Source: Nostoc sp. NOS(2021)
GTDB lineage: Bacteria; Cyanobacteriota; Cyanobacteriia; Cyanobacteriales; Nostocaceae
NCBI RefSeq assembly: GCF_017115025.1
Contig: NZ_JABXKM010000325.1
Span: forward strand, 1-41,677
Direction: 5' to 3'
DNA length: 41,677 nt
The notes under the pieces were generated by a model, which saw only the letters and a list, made by a program, of their open reading frames with translations, ran no database searches and was not told the DNA's origin. This document shows, in pieces, positions 16,905 through 26,089 of this stretch (its first letter is position 1; the number at the start of each line of letters is the position of its first letter). Position numbers and translations under genes: made by a program.

Positions 16905-17284
16905 ATATCAAACTAGATGAAAATCTTGGTAGCCTGCGGGTGGCTACATGGTTGCGTTTAGCAGGACATGATGTTGCAACAGTCAAAGAACAAGGTCTTA
17001 CTTCTATTCCAGATGAAGAATTAATTGTTATTTGTCACCGTGAAGGCAGGATATTAGTTACTTCAGATAGAGGATTTGGTAATCGTCTCAAATATAATCC
17101 CTCAGATTATTCAGGAATAGTAGTACTACGTTTACCCGGTCGTTCTAAATTTGCTGATTGGCGTGAAGCTATTGAAACATTAATTGCTGGGTTAGAAACC
17201 GCAGATGTGACAGGTAAATTATGGATTATTCAACAAGGAAAAATACTCGAATCTCAAGCTATTGAAAGCGAGGAAGCAAATTAA
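16901..17284 (+). CDS. DUF5615 PIN-like toxin candidate
   Basis: 127 residues from a GTG start. MNIKLDENLGSLRVATWLRLAGHDVATVKEQGLTSIPDEELIVICHREGRILVTSDRGFG carries the conserved acidic positions of PIN-like nucleases (D6/E7 near the start, D38/E39/E40, D55 in TSDRGFG), the arrangement of the DUF5615 family. With DUF433 it forms a known class of predicted type II toxin-antitoxin module; RNase action is inferred. Its TAA shares its last base with the cas10d ATG (TAATG), so toxin and CRISPR nuclease subunit are co-translated. This makes it a candidate addiction module protecting the cas operon. Confidence 0.8.
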   Translation: MNIKLDENLGSLRVATWLRLAGHDVATVKEQGLTSIPDEELIVICHREGRILVTSDRGFGNRLKYNPSDYSGIVVLRLPGRSKFADWREAIETLIAGLETADVTGKLWIIQQGKILESQAIESEEAN

Positions 17285-20200
17285 TGAACGAATTTGATGA
17301 TGATTTACCGGAAGAAGTACCAGATTTTGATTCAGGAAAGGATGAAGATGATGAATCGCCTGTCAAACGCGAACTTCTCACAATTCGGTTATTTAAAGAA
17401 GCTGTAAAAAAGGCAAAAGGAAATGAAGGCGATCGCATCCTAGAAAAATTTGCAGATTATGTCTTACCTAACTTAATTCAACAACTAGCAGGAGCAACCG
17501 CTAAAGGTGGTAAATTTACTGAAGACAGAAGAGCCGAAGGTAAAAATGTTGAGCGCAGTAAGCATGACCAATCTCTCATTGCACATCTTTTAAATGGGTT
17601 ATTTCCTACCTATCGAATTCTGAAGAAACTACAGGAAGATATGCTAGGAACTAATGTGATTAAAAGATTTTGTGAAGACCTGCAAGCTAATGTGTTTATT
17701 ACATCCTATTTACTTCATGATTATGATAAATTTCCAGATTATACAACTTGGTTAATTGCTAACGATCAAGAGGGTAAATTTAAAAATCGCAACTGGAGAC
17801 AAAATCCATCCAAAAAATCAGATGCTCCCAATCTCGGACGTAGGTATGTTGCCCAAAAAATTCTGGATTTTGGTTTAAATAATCTACTTGGAGAACAATG
17901 GGAGGATTACATTGATGACATTATCTGGATTAGTAATAATGCTGGAGATAAGTATGATGCTGATCTGGGTCTTAAAAGTCGTGGGTTATCTCCTCTAGAT
18001 GATGAAAGACTGGATGATAGAGTTAGGGGTATCCTTGTTAATCTTGTCAAACTATCTGATCGTTTCGCTTCAGTTGTCAAACACCCAAGAGATGCTGAGG
18101 ATGGTAGCATACCTAAAATACTACAACATCTCAGTAATCATCAATTAAAACTCACCTATCACTCACTTTCAGAAAATCGCGGTGTTCTCACAAATATTTT
18201 TAATAACGCTTTAATTACAGCACATCCTGAACAGTTTTATACACCATTACTCTATTTACCTGATGGTGTTGTCTATTTAGCTACTGTTGATCCTCCTCCA
18301 ATTACAACTGATGAAATTCCTGAACAAGTTATTGCCAAAATAAAGTACTTATGTGCAGAGAAACTAAAGGAAAGACAGACAGGTTTTAATCGTGATGGCA
18401 AGGGTTTTAAATTTGCAGATTATTACTGGTTATTTTTTGATGTAGTTGAATTAATGGAAGTTAGCATTAATGCTGCTTCTCGACTACTTCCAGACTCCAA
18501 ACCTGCTTCTGCTGGTAAGCGAGGCGAAAGTTTGCTGAATTATCAAGCGCAAGCCGAACTAGCAGCACACTTAAATTTGCAATTTCCTAATGAAGTTCGC
18601 ATTGATCGTTTGGCAGAATTTGGCGATATTCTATGTAGAGGAATTTGGGATAGTTGGTGCGAAAAAGTTAACGATTGGCAGAAACAACTACCAAAAAATC
18701 AGAGAAAAAGTATTCCTGATTTAGATTTGACACAAAAGCTAGCTGAATATTTGGAATTATCAGCAGAAATTCCAGCTATCAGAGAAATTCAATCTTTGAA
18801 AAAGACAGGTGGCGTACCTCTTGATTGGTATTATTTAGCAGCGCAATACTTTCGTAATCATTCAGGTTTAGACTTTGCTCAAATTTTGGAAGTTATGAAA
18901 GGAATGGTGAATCATGTTGCTACTTTAATTAGACCAATTTTAGCAGAGTTTCAGGATATGCCTGATGGCTGGGATGACTTAAAAACTTATGTCAGCCAAG
19001 TTATTTCTTTACCAACAGGCGCAGTTATAGAACCAAAACCGGACTCATTTTTAATTGAACTGAAACGCTATAATGCCGCCAAAATAACGGGTAGAGGACG
19101 AGAAAATGTTTGTGCAATTTCTAGTTCTTCATATACTGTGACTGAACAAATGGAATCAGCGACTTTATTCGCTCCTCAAGTCTACAGTAACCGTCAGATT
19201 TTATTTAATGCTCAAGCTGCTAAACGGCAAATTTGCTCAATTTGGTCAATTGAAATTATGTTGAGACAAATTTTGATGAACCAAACAAATGCTGTAGGTG
19301 CAGATTTTGAAGGACGAAAATATCGCTACCTCTACCTTTACCCAACTTACTTTTTCACCCCAGAAACAAATAAGTTTTTGCAACTAGCTTACAATCAATT
19401 TTCTCGAACTCGGTTTGATGCGGAAATGCGTAAGCACTTTATCACAGAAAATCAAGTTGCAAACTTGGAAATTCAAGATTACCTAAAAGTAGATTCTCTA
19501 CTAATTAAAGAAAATCTTAAACCTGAAGACGATCGCACTTTCAAAATTAGCTTTCCAGAACATGAAACACTGACATTTTTCTTTTTAGGTTTACCGCCTG
19601 GAAGAGAAGCTACAGATACAGAATCTTGGGTAACACCAGCTTGGCTAGCATTAGCGTTACCGCTTATTCTCGATGTGAAAGTCGTCGCATCAGAGTCACC
19701 TGTACCACCTTTTATTAGTGGTGCTGATTTTGAACAAACAGTTTTAATTGATGGAGAGCATCAAGCAATTCGTTCTTTGATTCAAAAGGATAACTATCGT
19801 TTAGATAGCATTCTACCTCGGAGTTCAGAAAAACGTAAATTTTCCCCCCTCAATGCTCTGACTGCTGCTTACTCCATTCACTTAGAAGTTAACCGCAAAA
19901 AAGAAGGCGATCCAGATTGGGGAAAATTAGCAGATTTAGCACGGGATTTAGAAACCAGTCCTCTTTACGTCTTTCATTACCTTAATAAATGGTTGCGAAA
20001 GCAAGACAGAATTGATTCTGTACCTCTAGCGAAAGTTCGCCTATACTTGGATTTTTATCACTATTTTGAACCAGAAGGAAAAGCTGTGAATCAACTGCGT
20101 AAGTTAACAGAACTCTACCGTCGTTTTTATCGTTCTAAAAGTCAATATGCCAAAGCTAATGCAATTCTCAAACCAATTGATGAGGCTGCTGATGTAATTT

Positions 20201-20583
20201 TGAAAATTGATAAATCTATGGCTAGTGACACTGAATCATTAATAGATGTGGTCGCTGCTCGTTTAGCCAAGCTGATGAATAATGTGCGACGGAAAGCAGC
20301 TGAAGGAAAACCAACATTAACTTTAGTTGATGGTAAATGGAAACCTGCTTTAACTTCCGAAGAAGAACGTCAAGCAGTCTATGAGTTTTCTAAGTATTTT
20401 GTGAAAGATATTTTTGAGGAAAGTTTTAAAAGCGATCGCGCACGTTTAGCAGGTACTCAACTCAATTTAATTAGAGATACCTGTGAATACCTTTATCGCC
20501 TAGCCGATGATGAAGAACGTAAAGCACGTCCAAAAGATGAACCTGATGATATTCCTGAATTAGAACTCGAAGCATCAATCTAA
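17284..20583 (+). CDS. cas10d: Type I-D large subunit Cas10d (Csc3) with HD nuclease
   Basis: 1099-residue large subunit of the I-D effector. It recognises the PAM and, through its N-terminal HD domain, cuts DNA. Visible HD features: H94/H101 (KHDQSLIAHLLNG), H145-D146 in SYLLHDYDKFPDY. The N-terminus is acidic (FDDDLPEEVPDFDSG). The middle and C-terminal parts are the degenerate Cas10-like palm and helical regions; no GGDD cyclase motif is seen, as usual for Cas10d. The ATG at 17284 overlaps the DUF5615 stop. A 44-bp gap separates it from csc2. Confidence 0.93.
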   Translation: MNEFDDDLPEEVPDFDSGKDEDDESPVKRELLTIRLFKEAVKKAKGNEGDRILEKFADYVLPNLIQQLAGATAKGGKFTEDRRAEGKNVERSKHDQSLIAHLLNGLFPTYRILKKLQEDMLGTNVIKRFCEDLQANVFITSYLLHDYDKFPDYTTWLIANDQEGKFKNRNWRQNPSKKSDAPNLGRRYVAQKILDFGLNNLLGEQWEDYIDDIIWISNNAGDKYDADLGLKSRGLSPLDDERLDDRVRGILVNLVKLSDRFASVVKHPRDAEDGSIPKILQHLSNHQLKLTYHSLSENRGVLTNIFNNALITAHPEQFYTPLLYLPDGVVYLATVDPPPITTDEIPEQVIAKIKYLCAEKLKERQTGFNRDGKGFKFADYYWLFFDVVELMEVSINAASRLLPDSKPASAGKRGESLLNYQAQAELAAHLNLQFPNEVRIDRLAEFGDILCRGIWDSWCEKVNDWQKQLPKNQRKSIPDLDLTQKLAEYLELSAEIPAIREIQSLKKTGGVPLDWYYLAAQYFRNHSGLDFAQILEVMKGMVNHVATLIRPILAEFQDMPDGWDDLKTYVSQVISLPTGAVIEPKPDSFLIELKRYNAAKITGRGRENVCAISSSSYTVTEQMESATLFAPQVYSNRQILFNAQAAKRQICSIWSIEIMLRQILMNQTNAVGADFEGRKYRYLYLYPTYFFTPETNKFLQLAYNQFSRTRFDAEMRKHFITENQVANLEIQDYLKVDSLLIKENLKPEDDRTFKISFPEHETLTFFFLGLPPGREATDTESWVTPAWLALALPLILDVKVVASESPVPPFISGADFEQTVLIDGEHQAIRSLIQKDNYRLDSILPRSSEKRKFSPLNALTAAYSIHLEVNRKKEGDPDWGKLADLARDLETSPLYVFHYLNKWLRKQDRIDSVPLAKVRLYLDFYHYFEPEGKAVNQLRKLTELYRRFYRSKSQYAKANAILKPIDEAADVILKIDKSMASDTESLIDVVAARLAKLMNNVRRKAAEGKPTLTLVDGKWKPALTSEEERQAVYEFSKYFVKDIFEESFKSDRARLAGTQLNLIRDTCEYLYRLADDEERKARPKDEPDDIPELELEASI

Positions 20584-20627
20584 TTTATTCTTTTTTTTTC
20601 AACTAACTAAATCGGAGCAATCAAATC

Positions 20628-21662
20628 ATGAAATTGTTGAAAACACTCGATTCTAAATTTTTCCATGAAGCAATTCCTGCTAAACCAATGGGGAAATATG
20701 TTCATTTTATCACTATTCGGGTTACAGAATCTTATCCTTTATTCCAGACAGATGGTGAACTCAATAAAGCAAGAGTACGTGCTGGAATTGAAAACAAAGA
20801 ACCTATTAGTCGCTTGGCAATGTTTAAGCGCAAGCAGTCTACACCAGAACGTTTAACAGGTAGAGAGTTACTACGTAAATACAATATCGGTGATGCTGAA
20901 AAATGTGATTATAATTTCGATTTCAGCAAAACTACTCCTGATTGTATTCTCTACGGTTTTGCTATTGGTGATTCCGGTTCTGAAAAGTCGAAAGTAGTTG
21001 TAGATACAGCTTATTCCATCACACCATTTGATGATTCTCACCTTAACTTTACCCTTAATGCACCTTGGGAAAATGGGACGATGAGCCGTCAAGGGGAAGT
21101 AACCAGCCGTATTAATAGTCAAGATCATATCTTACCTCAAGTCTTTTTCCCCAGTATTGTCACGCTGAAAGATGCCACTGAAGCTGGATTTCTCTACGTT
21201 TTCAATAATATTCTCAGAACACGTCATTATGGAGCGCAAACTACGCGCACTGGTAGAGTGCGTAATGAGTTAGTTGGAATCATTTTCGCTGATGGTGAGA
21301 TTGTTAGTAATCTTCTCTGGACTCAAAAGATATATGACGTAATGAGTAATGCAACTCCAAAGCAAATTAATCCTCCTGATCCGCTCAATGAAGACGAGGT
21401 TTTAGAGGCGGCTACACAAGCAATTACCGCTCTAATGTCTCAAGAGTGCATTTCTCATACTGATTTTATTGGTACATCCTTCACACAACTTTTGAGTGAA
21501 GTGAAGTCTATCACCAGTGATGAAACTCGATTGCAAGAAATGTTGAGTCAAGCAAATGCTGAATCATCTGTTTATGCTCAAACATGGGTTCTTAAATCAG
21601 GTAAGAAAGACGCTAAGAAAGATACCAAGAATAATAAGAAAGCTACTGCTGTAACGGAGTAA
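20628..21662 (+). CDS. csc2: Type I-D backbone protein Csc2 (Cas7d)
   Basis: 344 residues of the Cas7-type RRM protein that polymerises along the crRNA in the I-D effector. Recognisable blocks: FFHEAIPAKPMGKYVHFITIRVTESYPLFQTDGELNKARV, RLTGRELLRKY, DCILYGFAIGDSGSEKSKVVVDTAYSI and FNNILRTRHYGAQTTRTGRV, all typical of Csc2. The C-terminus is Lys-rich (KKDAKKDTKNNKK). A GGAG precedes the ATG at 20628. csc1 starts 5 bp after the stop, indicating one transcript. Confidence 0.93.
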   Translation: MKLLKTLDSKFFHEAIPAKPMGKYVHFITIRVTESYPLFQTDGELNKARVRAGIENKEPISRLAMFKRKQSTPERLTGRELLRKYNIGDAEKCDYNFDFSKTTPDCILYGFAIGDSGSEKSKVVVDTAYSITPFDDSHLNFTLNAPWENGTMSRQGEVTSRINSQDHILPQVFFPSIVTLKDATEAGFLYVFNNILRTRHYGAQTTRTGRVRNELVGIIFADGEIVSNLLWTQKIYDVMSNATPKQINPPDPLNEDEVLEAATQAITALMSQECISHTDFIGTSFTQLLSEVKSITSDETRLQEMLSQANAESSVYAQTWVLKSGKKDAKKDTKNNKKATAVTE

Positions 21663-21667
21663 GTAAG

Positions 21668-22375
21668 ATGGTGTTAATTTATCGCTGTCAAATAGAGCTA
21701 CATGACAGCCTCTATTTTGCTACTCGTGAAATCGGGCGATTGTATGAAACAGAGGCAATAATTCACAATTATGCTCTCTGTTATGCACTGGGTTTAGTTG
21801 ATAGCCAAATCTACTCTACTACCGTTGCTGAAGAACATTCCTATAGCTACTTTTGTCCAGAACAAGTGCCAAAATATGAGGAGCATTTAACGCCATTGAA
21901 TCAACAAGAAATTTACGTAACTCCGGCGCGATCGCTCACTCATTCTTCCATCTTAAATACCTGGAAGTATGCTAATAATAACTACCACGTTGAAATGGAG
22001 AAAACACAGAAAAATATTCCTAGTTTTGGTAGAGCAAAGGAAATAGCAGCAGAAAGTAAATTTGAGTTTTTTGTCATTTCCCAAAAAGAACTCAAACTAT
22101 CAAAGTGGATTCGCTTGGGTAAATGGATGAGTAAAGCTGAAGTAACGGTTGAACAATTACCTAAACATAAAATTACTGAAGGTATATTCACTTGTACACA
22201 TCCATTAAATCCATTAGATGTGATGTTCACTAATCAAGTGATTAGCTATGATGTTGTGAATATGCCTCCAGTTAGCTTAATTCAGAATGTCCAAATGCGA
22301 GGGCAATGCTATCAATTTGATGGCATTCAAAACTTAAAAATTCCAGTTCGGATGGAATATCGTTTTCGGAGTTAA
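21668..22375 (+). CDS. csc1: Type I-D effector subunit Csc1 (Cas5d)
   Basis: 235 residues, the Cas5-type subunit that caps the 5' handle of the crRNA. Typical Csc1 features: IYRCQIELHDSLYFATREIGRLYETEAIIHNYALCYALGLV at the start, SYSYFCPEQVPKYEEHL, and the domain IPSFGRAKEIAAESKFEFFVISQKE followed by IRLGKWMSKAEV. Five bases separate it from csc2. It is followed by a 218-bp gap holding a gene relic before cas6, unusual in an otherwise tight set. Confidence 0.92.
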   Translation: MVLIYRCQIELHDSLYFATREIGRLYETEAIIHNYALCYALGLVDSQIYSTTVAEEHSYSYFCPEQVPKYEEHLTPLNQQEIYVTPARSLTHSSILNTWKYANNNYHVEMEKTQKNIPSFGRAKEIAAESKFEFFVISQKELKLSKWIRLGKWMSKAEVTVEQLPKHKITEGIFTCTHPLNPLDVMFTNQVISYDVVNMPPVSLIQNVQMRGQCYQFDGIQNLKIPVRMEYRFRS

Positions 22376-22398
22376 TTAATTCCTGAAACCCCAACTAA

Positions 22399-22530
22399 GC
22401 TTTTTCTTTTTCCCAAAGCGATGATAGTGAAAAACAATATGAGTTTTTAGCAGGATTATCAGGAATCTTAACAATGGCAATGAAGTTTAAACAGCTACGT
22501 CTCCCAGATGATGAAGTTTTGATTGCATGA
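22399..22530 (+). pseudogene. Short relic between csc1 and cas6
   Basis: An open frame without a start, closed by TGA at 22528-22530, reads ...SQSDDSEKQYEFLAGLSG and ends MAMKFKQLRLPDDEVLIA. The composition is protein-like rather than random (amphipathic helix, LPDDE turn), suggesting the C-terminal end of a deleted small gene. Family not recognised. Confidence 0.35.
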
Positions 22531-22593
22531 TAAGTAATTAAATTCTTGTACCAATACTCCAACAATACTTAGTCTACACCAAGTAAATAAAGT

Positions 22594-23412
22594 ATGCCTC
22601 ACAGCCTCGTCCTTAACTTGATTCCTCAATCCCCCATCTATCCAGAATTTTTAACTGGTAGACATCTGCACGCACTATTTCTGACTCTTGTCAGTTTTGT
22701 CGATAAATCTTTGGGAGACTATCTGCACTCCTCCAACGCAGATAAAGCCTTTACTCTCTCTCCTCTACAAATACAACGACAACACAAACAACATCATCAC
22801 TCTTTGCAATTTAGCCATCAAAAACTTATCCCGGCTGATACTCCCATCTGGTGGCGTATTTCCTTACTCGATGGCACTTTATTTCAAAAATTAGCTCCAT
22901 TGTGGCTAAATTTAAACCCTAATCATCCTTGGCATTTAGGTTCGGCAGATTTGTATATCACTAGCATTCAAGGCACACCACAATCAACCCAACCTTGGGC
23001 TAATGCTTGCACCTATGAGCAGTTGTATAAGCAAGCTAGTGATAGCGATCGCACCCTCAATTTCAACTTTGCTACACCTGTATCATTCCGTCAAGGTGGA
23101 TATGATACTGTTCTCCCTATCAAAGAATGTGTTTTCAATAGCCTCCTTAGTCGTTGGAACAAATATAGTGGGATAGAAATTTCTAGTATTCCCATTGAAT
23201 CAATTTATCCAAGTGCTTTTGACATTAACACTGAAGTTGTCAGCAATTATGAAAGTAAGTTCATAGGTTGTGTTGGTGGAATAAGCTATCGAATTTTGGG
23301 TGATATTGAATCAACAAGTATCAAGCAAATTAATGCTTTAGCTGACTTTGCATTATATGCAGGATTGGGGCGTAAAACAACAATGGGTATGGGAATAGTA
23401 CGCCGTGTGTAA
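22594..23412 (+). CDS. cas6: CRISPR crRNA-processing endoribonuclease Cas6
   Basis: 272 residues. Cuts the pre-crRNA within the repeat, leaving the 8-nt 5' handle ATTGAAAC on each crRNA. The family start is visible (LIPQSPIYPEFLTGRHLHALFLTLV, with the basic/His positions near 23-27 that contribute to catalysis), as is the C-terminal glycine-rich loop GLGRKTTMGMG at 257-267 that contacts the RNA backbone. The stop is 2 bp before the cas4 ATG, so they are co-transcribed. It should process both the array and the solitary repeat at 16113-16131, whose hairpin and cut region are intact. Confidence 0.93.
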   Translation: MPHSLVLNLIPQSPIYPEFLTGRHLHALFLTLVSFVDKSLGDYLHSSNADKAFTLSPLQIQRQHKQHHHSLQFSHQKLIPADTPIWWRISLLDGTLFQKLAPLWLNLNPNHPWHLGSADLYITSIQGTPQSTQPWANACTYEQLYKQASDSDRTLNFNFATPVSFRQGGYDTVLPIKECVFNSLLSRWNKYSGIEISSIPIESIYPSAFDINTEVVSNYESKFIGCVGGISYRILGDIESTSIKQINALADFALYAGLGRKTTMGMGIVRRV

Positions 23413-23414
23413 AT

Positions 23415-24035
23415 ATGTCATTGACATTTAAATTGAAACCTATGAATGAGAATGATTATATTCCGATTGCTGCTTTAAATCAGTATAGCTATTGTTCACA
23501 TCGCTGCTGGCGAATGTTTTGTGCAGGAGAATTTACTGATAATCAATACACAATTGAAGGTACAAGTTTACATGAGCGAGTTCATACAGTTGGTGAAGGA
23601 CAACGTGAAGATACTTGGCAAATACGAGCAATTTGGCTAAAGTCTGAAAAATATAAGCTCATAGGCAAATCAGACTTAATTGAATCAGAAAACGGTGAAT
23701 TTTATCCAATAGAGTACAAACGAGGACGTAAGGGCGAGTGGGATAACGATGAATTACAAGTTTGCGCTCAAGCCTTATGTTTAGAAGAAATGACAGGTAA
23801 ATCCATCAGTAATGGTTACATCTACTATGCACACTCTCACCAACGCCAACTAGTCGAGATTTCAGAACAATTGCGTCAAAGTGCGATCGCTACTATTGAA
23901 GCTGTGCAAATACTGTTATTTACAGGTGCAATGCCCAAAGCTATCAAAACCAAACGGTGTGATGGATGTAGTTTATATTCCCACTGTCTACCGCAAGCTG
24001 TAGAAAAAGTAGGACGCTATCAAGAAGGTAGCTAA
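23415..24035 (+). CDS. cas4: Adaptation nuclease Cas4
   Basis: 206 residues of the RecB-like Fe-S exonuclease that trims prespacers and selects PAM-proximal ends for Cas1-Cas2. The four Fe-S cysteines are C27 and C182/C185/C191 (KRCDGCSLYSHC). Active-site positions: H53 (SLHERVH), D87 (GKSDLIE), E100 and K102 (PIEYKRG), then Q115. The ATG at 23415 lies 2 bp after cas6; a second ATG ten codons in (MNENDY) is an alternative start. cas1 follows after about 40 bp. Confidence 0.93.
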   Translation: MSLTFKLKPMNENDYIPIAALNQYSYCSHRCWRMFCAGEFTDNQYTIEGTSLHERVHTVGEGQREDTWQIRAIWLKSEKYKLIGKSDLIESENGEFYPIEYKRGRKGEWDNDELQVCAQALCLEEMTGKSISNGYIYYAHSHQRQLVEISEQLRQSAIATIEAVQILLFTGAMPKAIKTKRCDGCSLYSHCLPQAVEKVGRYQEGS

Positions 24036-24077
24036 TTAGAAGTTTTTGATAACTAAGAATTGATTTGGGATGTAATT

Positions 24078-25082
24078 ATGGGTACAGTATACGTCACTCA
24101 AGAAGATGCTTTTATCGGTAAAGTCGATGAACGACTCCACGTCAAATTTGATAAAAAGACGATTTTAGATGTCCCGTTAATAAAGGTGGATGGTGTTGTA
24201 GTTTTAGGACGTGCAACTGTTTCACCAGCCGCCATATTTGAACTACTAGAGCGGCATATACCTGTTACATTTCTCACACAAACTGGTCGTTATTTGGGAA
24301 GGATAGAACCAGAAGTCAGCAAAAATATCTTTGTGCGTAAGGCTCAATGGCAAGCAATAGGTGAGTCAACCCAAGCAATTCATGTAGTACAAGGGTTTGT
24401 CCGTGGGAAGCTGAAAAACTACCGTAATTTCCTCATCCGTCGCCAACGTGAAAGCCCAGGCTTGGATTTATCTGGGAATGTAACACGTTTAGAGCAAGCG
24501 ATCGCACCAATCGAGACTACTAAAAATATTAATTCACTACGTGGGTTAGAAGGTGCCGGGAGTGCTGCTTATTTCGGTTGCTTTGACCAATTAATTCGGA
24601 CTACAGAGTTTAGTTTTAATAAACGTGTCCGTCGTCCTCCAACTGATCCTGTTAATTCTTTACTCAGCTTTGGCTATTCATTATTGCGCCATGACATTCA
24701 AGGTGCAGTCAACATTGCTGGATTTGATCCATATTTAGGATACCTACATTGCGAACGCTATGGTAGACCGTCATTAGCATTAGACTTAATGGAAGAATTT
24801 CGCCCCTTAATAGTAGATGCAGTAGTATTATCTACATTGAATAAGCAATTGTTGGCAAAAGCAGATTTTCTCACAGAACCGTTGAGTGGCGCAGTTTCTT
24901 TAACCCCAGAAGGGCGAAAAAGATTTTTGCAACAATACGCGCAAAAGAAACAATCCGAGTTTAAACATCCTGTATTAGGACGCAAATGTAGTTACCAAGA
25001 AGCATTTGAACTACAGGCTCGATTATTAGCAAAATATTTGATGGGTGAAACCGAAAAATATCCACCATTGGTTTTGAAATAG
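24078..25082 (+). CDS. cas1: CRISPR integrase Cas1
   Basis: 334 residues. Metal-dependent integrase that, with Cas2, inserts new spacers at the leader end. Catalytic positions by motif: E158 in SLRGLEGAGSAAYF, H224 in YLGYLHCERYG and D236/E239 in ALDLMEEFRP. The N-terminal beta domain (GTVYVTQEDAFIGKVDERLHVKF) is complete. I use the ATG at 24078 because the family begins with the GTVYVT strand; the longer frame from a TTG at 24060 adds six unrelated residues. 22 bp separate it from cas2. Confidence 0.95.
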   Translation: MGTVYVTQEDAFIGKVDERLHVKFDKKTILDVPLIKVDGVVVLGRATVSPAAIFELLERHIPVTFLTQTGRYLGRIEPEVSKNIFVRKAQWQAIGESTQAIHVVQGFVRGKLKNYRNFLIRRQRESPGLDLSGNVTRLEQAIAPIETTKNINSLRGLEGAGSAAYFGCFDQLIRTTEFSFNKRVRRPPTDPVNSLLSFGYSLLRHDIQGAVNIAGFDPYLGYLHCERYGRPSLALDLMEEFRPLIVDAVVLSTLNKQLLAKADFLTEPLSGAVSLTPEGRKRFLQQYAQKKQSEFKHPVLGRKCSYQEAFELQARLLAKYLMGETEKYPPLVLK

Positions 25083-25104
25083 AAACTGGAGAATAAAAGT
25101 AGCG

Positions 25105-25392
25105 ATGAATGTGATTGTGTCGTATGATATTTCCGAAGATAAACGCCGCACTAAAATTCACAAAGTTCTCAAGTCCTATGGACAGTGGGTACAGTATAGT
25201 GTATTTGAATGCTACCTGACCGATACTCAGTACGCCAAATTGCGATCGCGCTTGAACAAGTTAATCAAGCCTGAAAGCGATAGTATCCTGTTTTACTTCC
25301 TATGTGCCTGCTGTGTGAGTAAAGTTGAACGTATTGGTGGGGAAAAAATTCGTGATGACACTATTTTTTTTGCTGAATGCGCGGATGGGTAG
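25105..25392 (+). CDS. cas2: CRISPR adaptation protein Cas2
   Basis: 95 residues with the Cas2 ferredoxin-like fold: MNVIVSYDISEDKRRTKIHKVLKSYGQWVQYSVFECYLTDTQYAKL. The Asp of SYDIS (D8) and the YGQWVQYSVFEC strand are family hallmarks. It bridges two Cas1 dimers in the integration complex. Last gene of the operon; the leader and array follow 205 bp downstream in the same direction. Confidence 0.95.
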   Translation: MNVIVSYDISEDKRRTKIHKVLKSYGQWVQYSVFECYLTDTQYAKLRSRLNKLIKPESDSILFYFLCACCVSKVERIGGEKIRDDTIFFAECADG

Positions 25393-25597
25393 ATGTTTAA
25401 AACGAGATTGGTGAAAGGGTGCTTCAAATCCCACTGGTGCAAGAGTTTTGGGGGAAATAGTGACTAAAGTACCCGCGCACCTTACACAGACTAGGTTTTA
25501 GTTATTTTCCTAAAAATTAATATCAATTCTCCATGCTATGATTAGCTCATTCGCGCTACAGAACCTTGAAAACCCAATACAGACTATATTTTAGGCA
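25393..25597 (+). promoter_or_regulatory. CRISPR leader
   Basis: 205 bp between the cas2 stop and the first repeat, increasingly A/T-rich towards the array. Contains CTTGAAAACC around 25565-25574 and TATATT at 25585-25590 close to the first repeat. It should hold the array promoter and the Cas1-Cas2 integration signals. Spacing of the boxes is too short for a textbook promoter, so the exact promoter is not called. Confidence 0.6.
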
Positions 25598-25848
25598 GTT
25601 GAAATTTCATTAACTCCCTATTAGGGATTGAAACGTATATCTTGTCTCGTAATCTTCCTCTGCACTAAGTTGAAATTTCATTAACTCCCTATTAGGGATT
25701 GAAACGGATAAAAGGTGCGCCCCAGTATAACAACGATTATGTTGAAATTTCATTAACTCCCTATTAGGGATTGAAACCATATACCTGATATAGAATACAA
25801 TCAATTTAGTGGTTGAAATTTCATTAACTCCCTATTAGGGATTGAAAC
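25598..25848 (+). CRISPR. Type I-D CRISPR array, 4 repeats and 3 spacers
   Basis: Four identical 37-bp repeats at 25598-25634, 25669-25705, 25741-25777 and 25812-25848. The repeat starts GTTGAAATTTCATTAACT and ends CCCTATTAGGGATTGAAAC, with the small hairpin TCCCT-ATT-AGGGA. Spacers: 25635-25668 (34 bp), 25706-25740 (35 bp), 25778-25811 (34 bp). All three spacers differ and I saw no match to them in this window. ATTGAAAC forms the 8-nt crRNA handle, consistent with transcription in the operon direction. Confidence 0.98.
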
Positions 25849-26089
25849 TAATTATTAGCCTGATGTATAAAACCCACATTTCGCACTTCATAATGTAGCA
25901 TTAAATGTTACGCAATGGCTCTCTGGCACTAATAAATGAATAGTTACCTACTTGAGCGAATGGCAAATCTTGGCGTAAACGCTGATTGTCTGCTGTGACA
26001 ATACCCTGAAAGCGAAAGTGTTGGAGCGATCGCTGTGGTAAATTTTTAAGAGTCCTGTCTGTTCGCCCTATCTCCTCAATATCGACACT

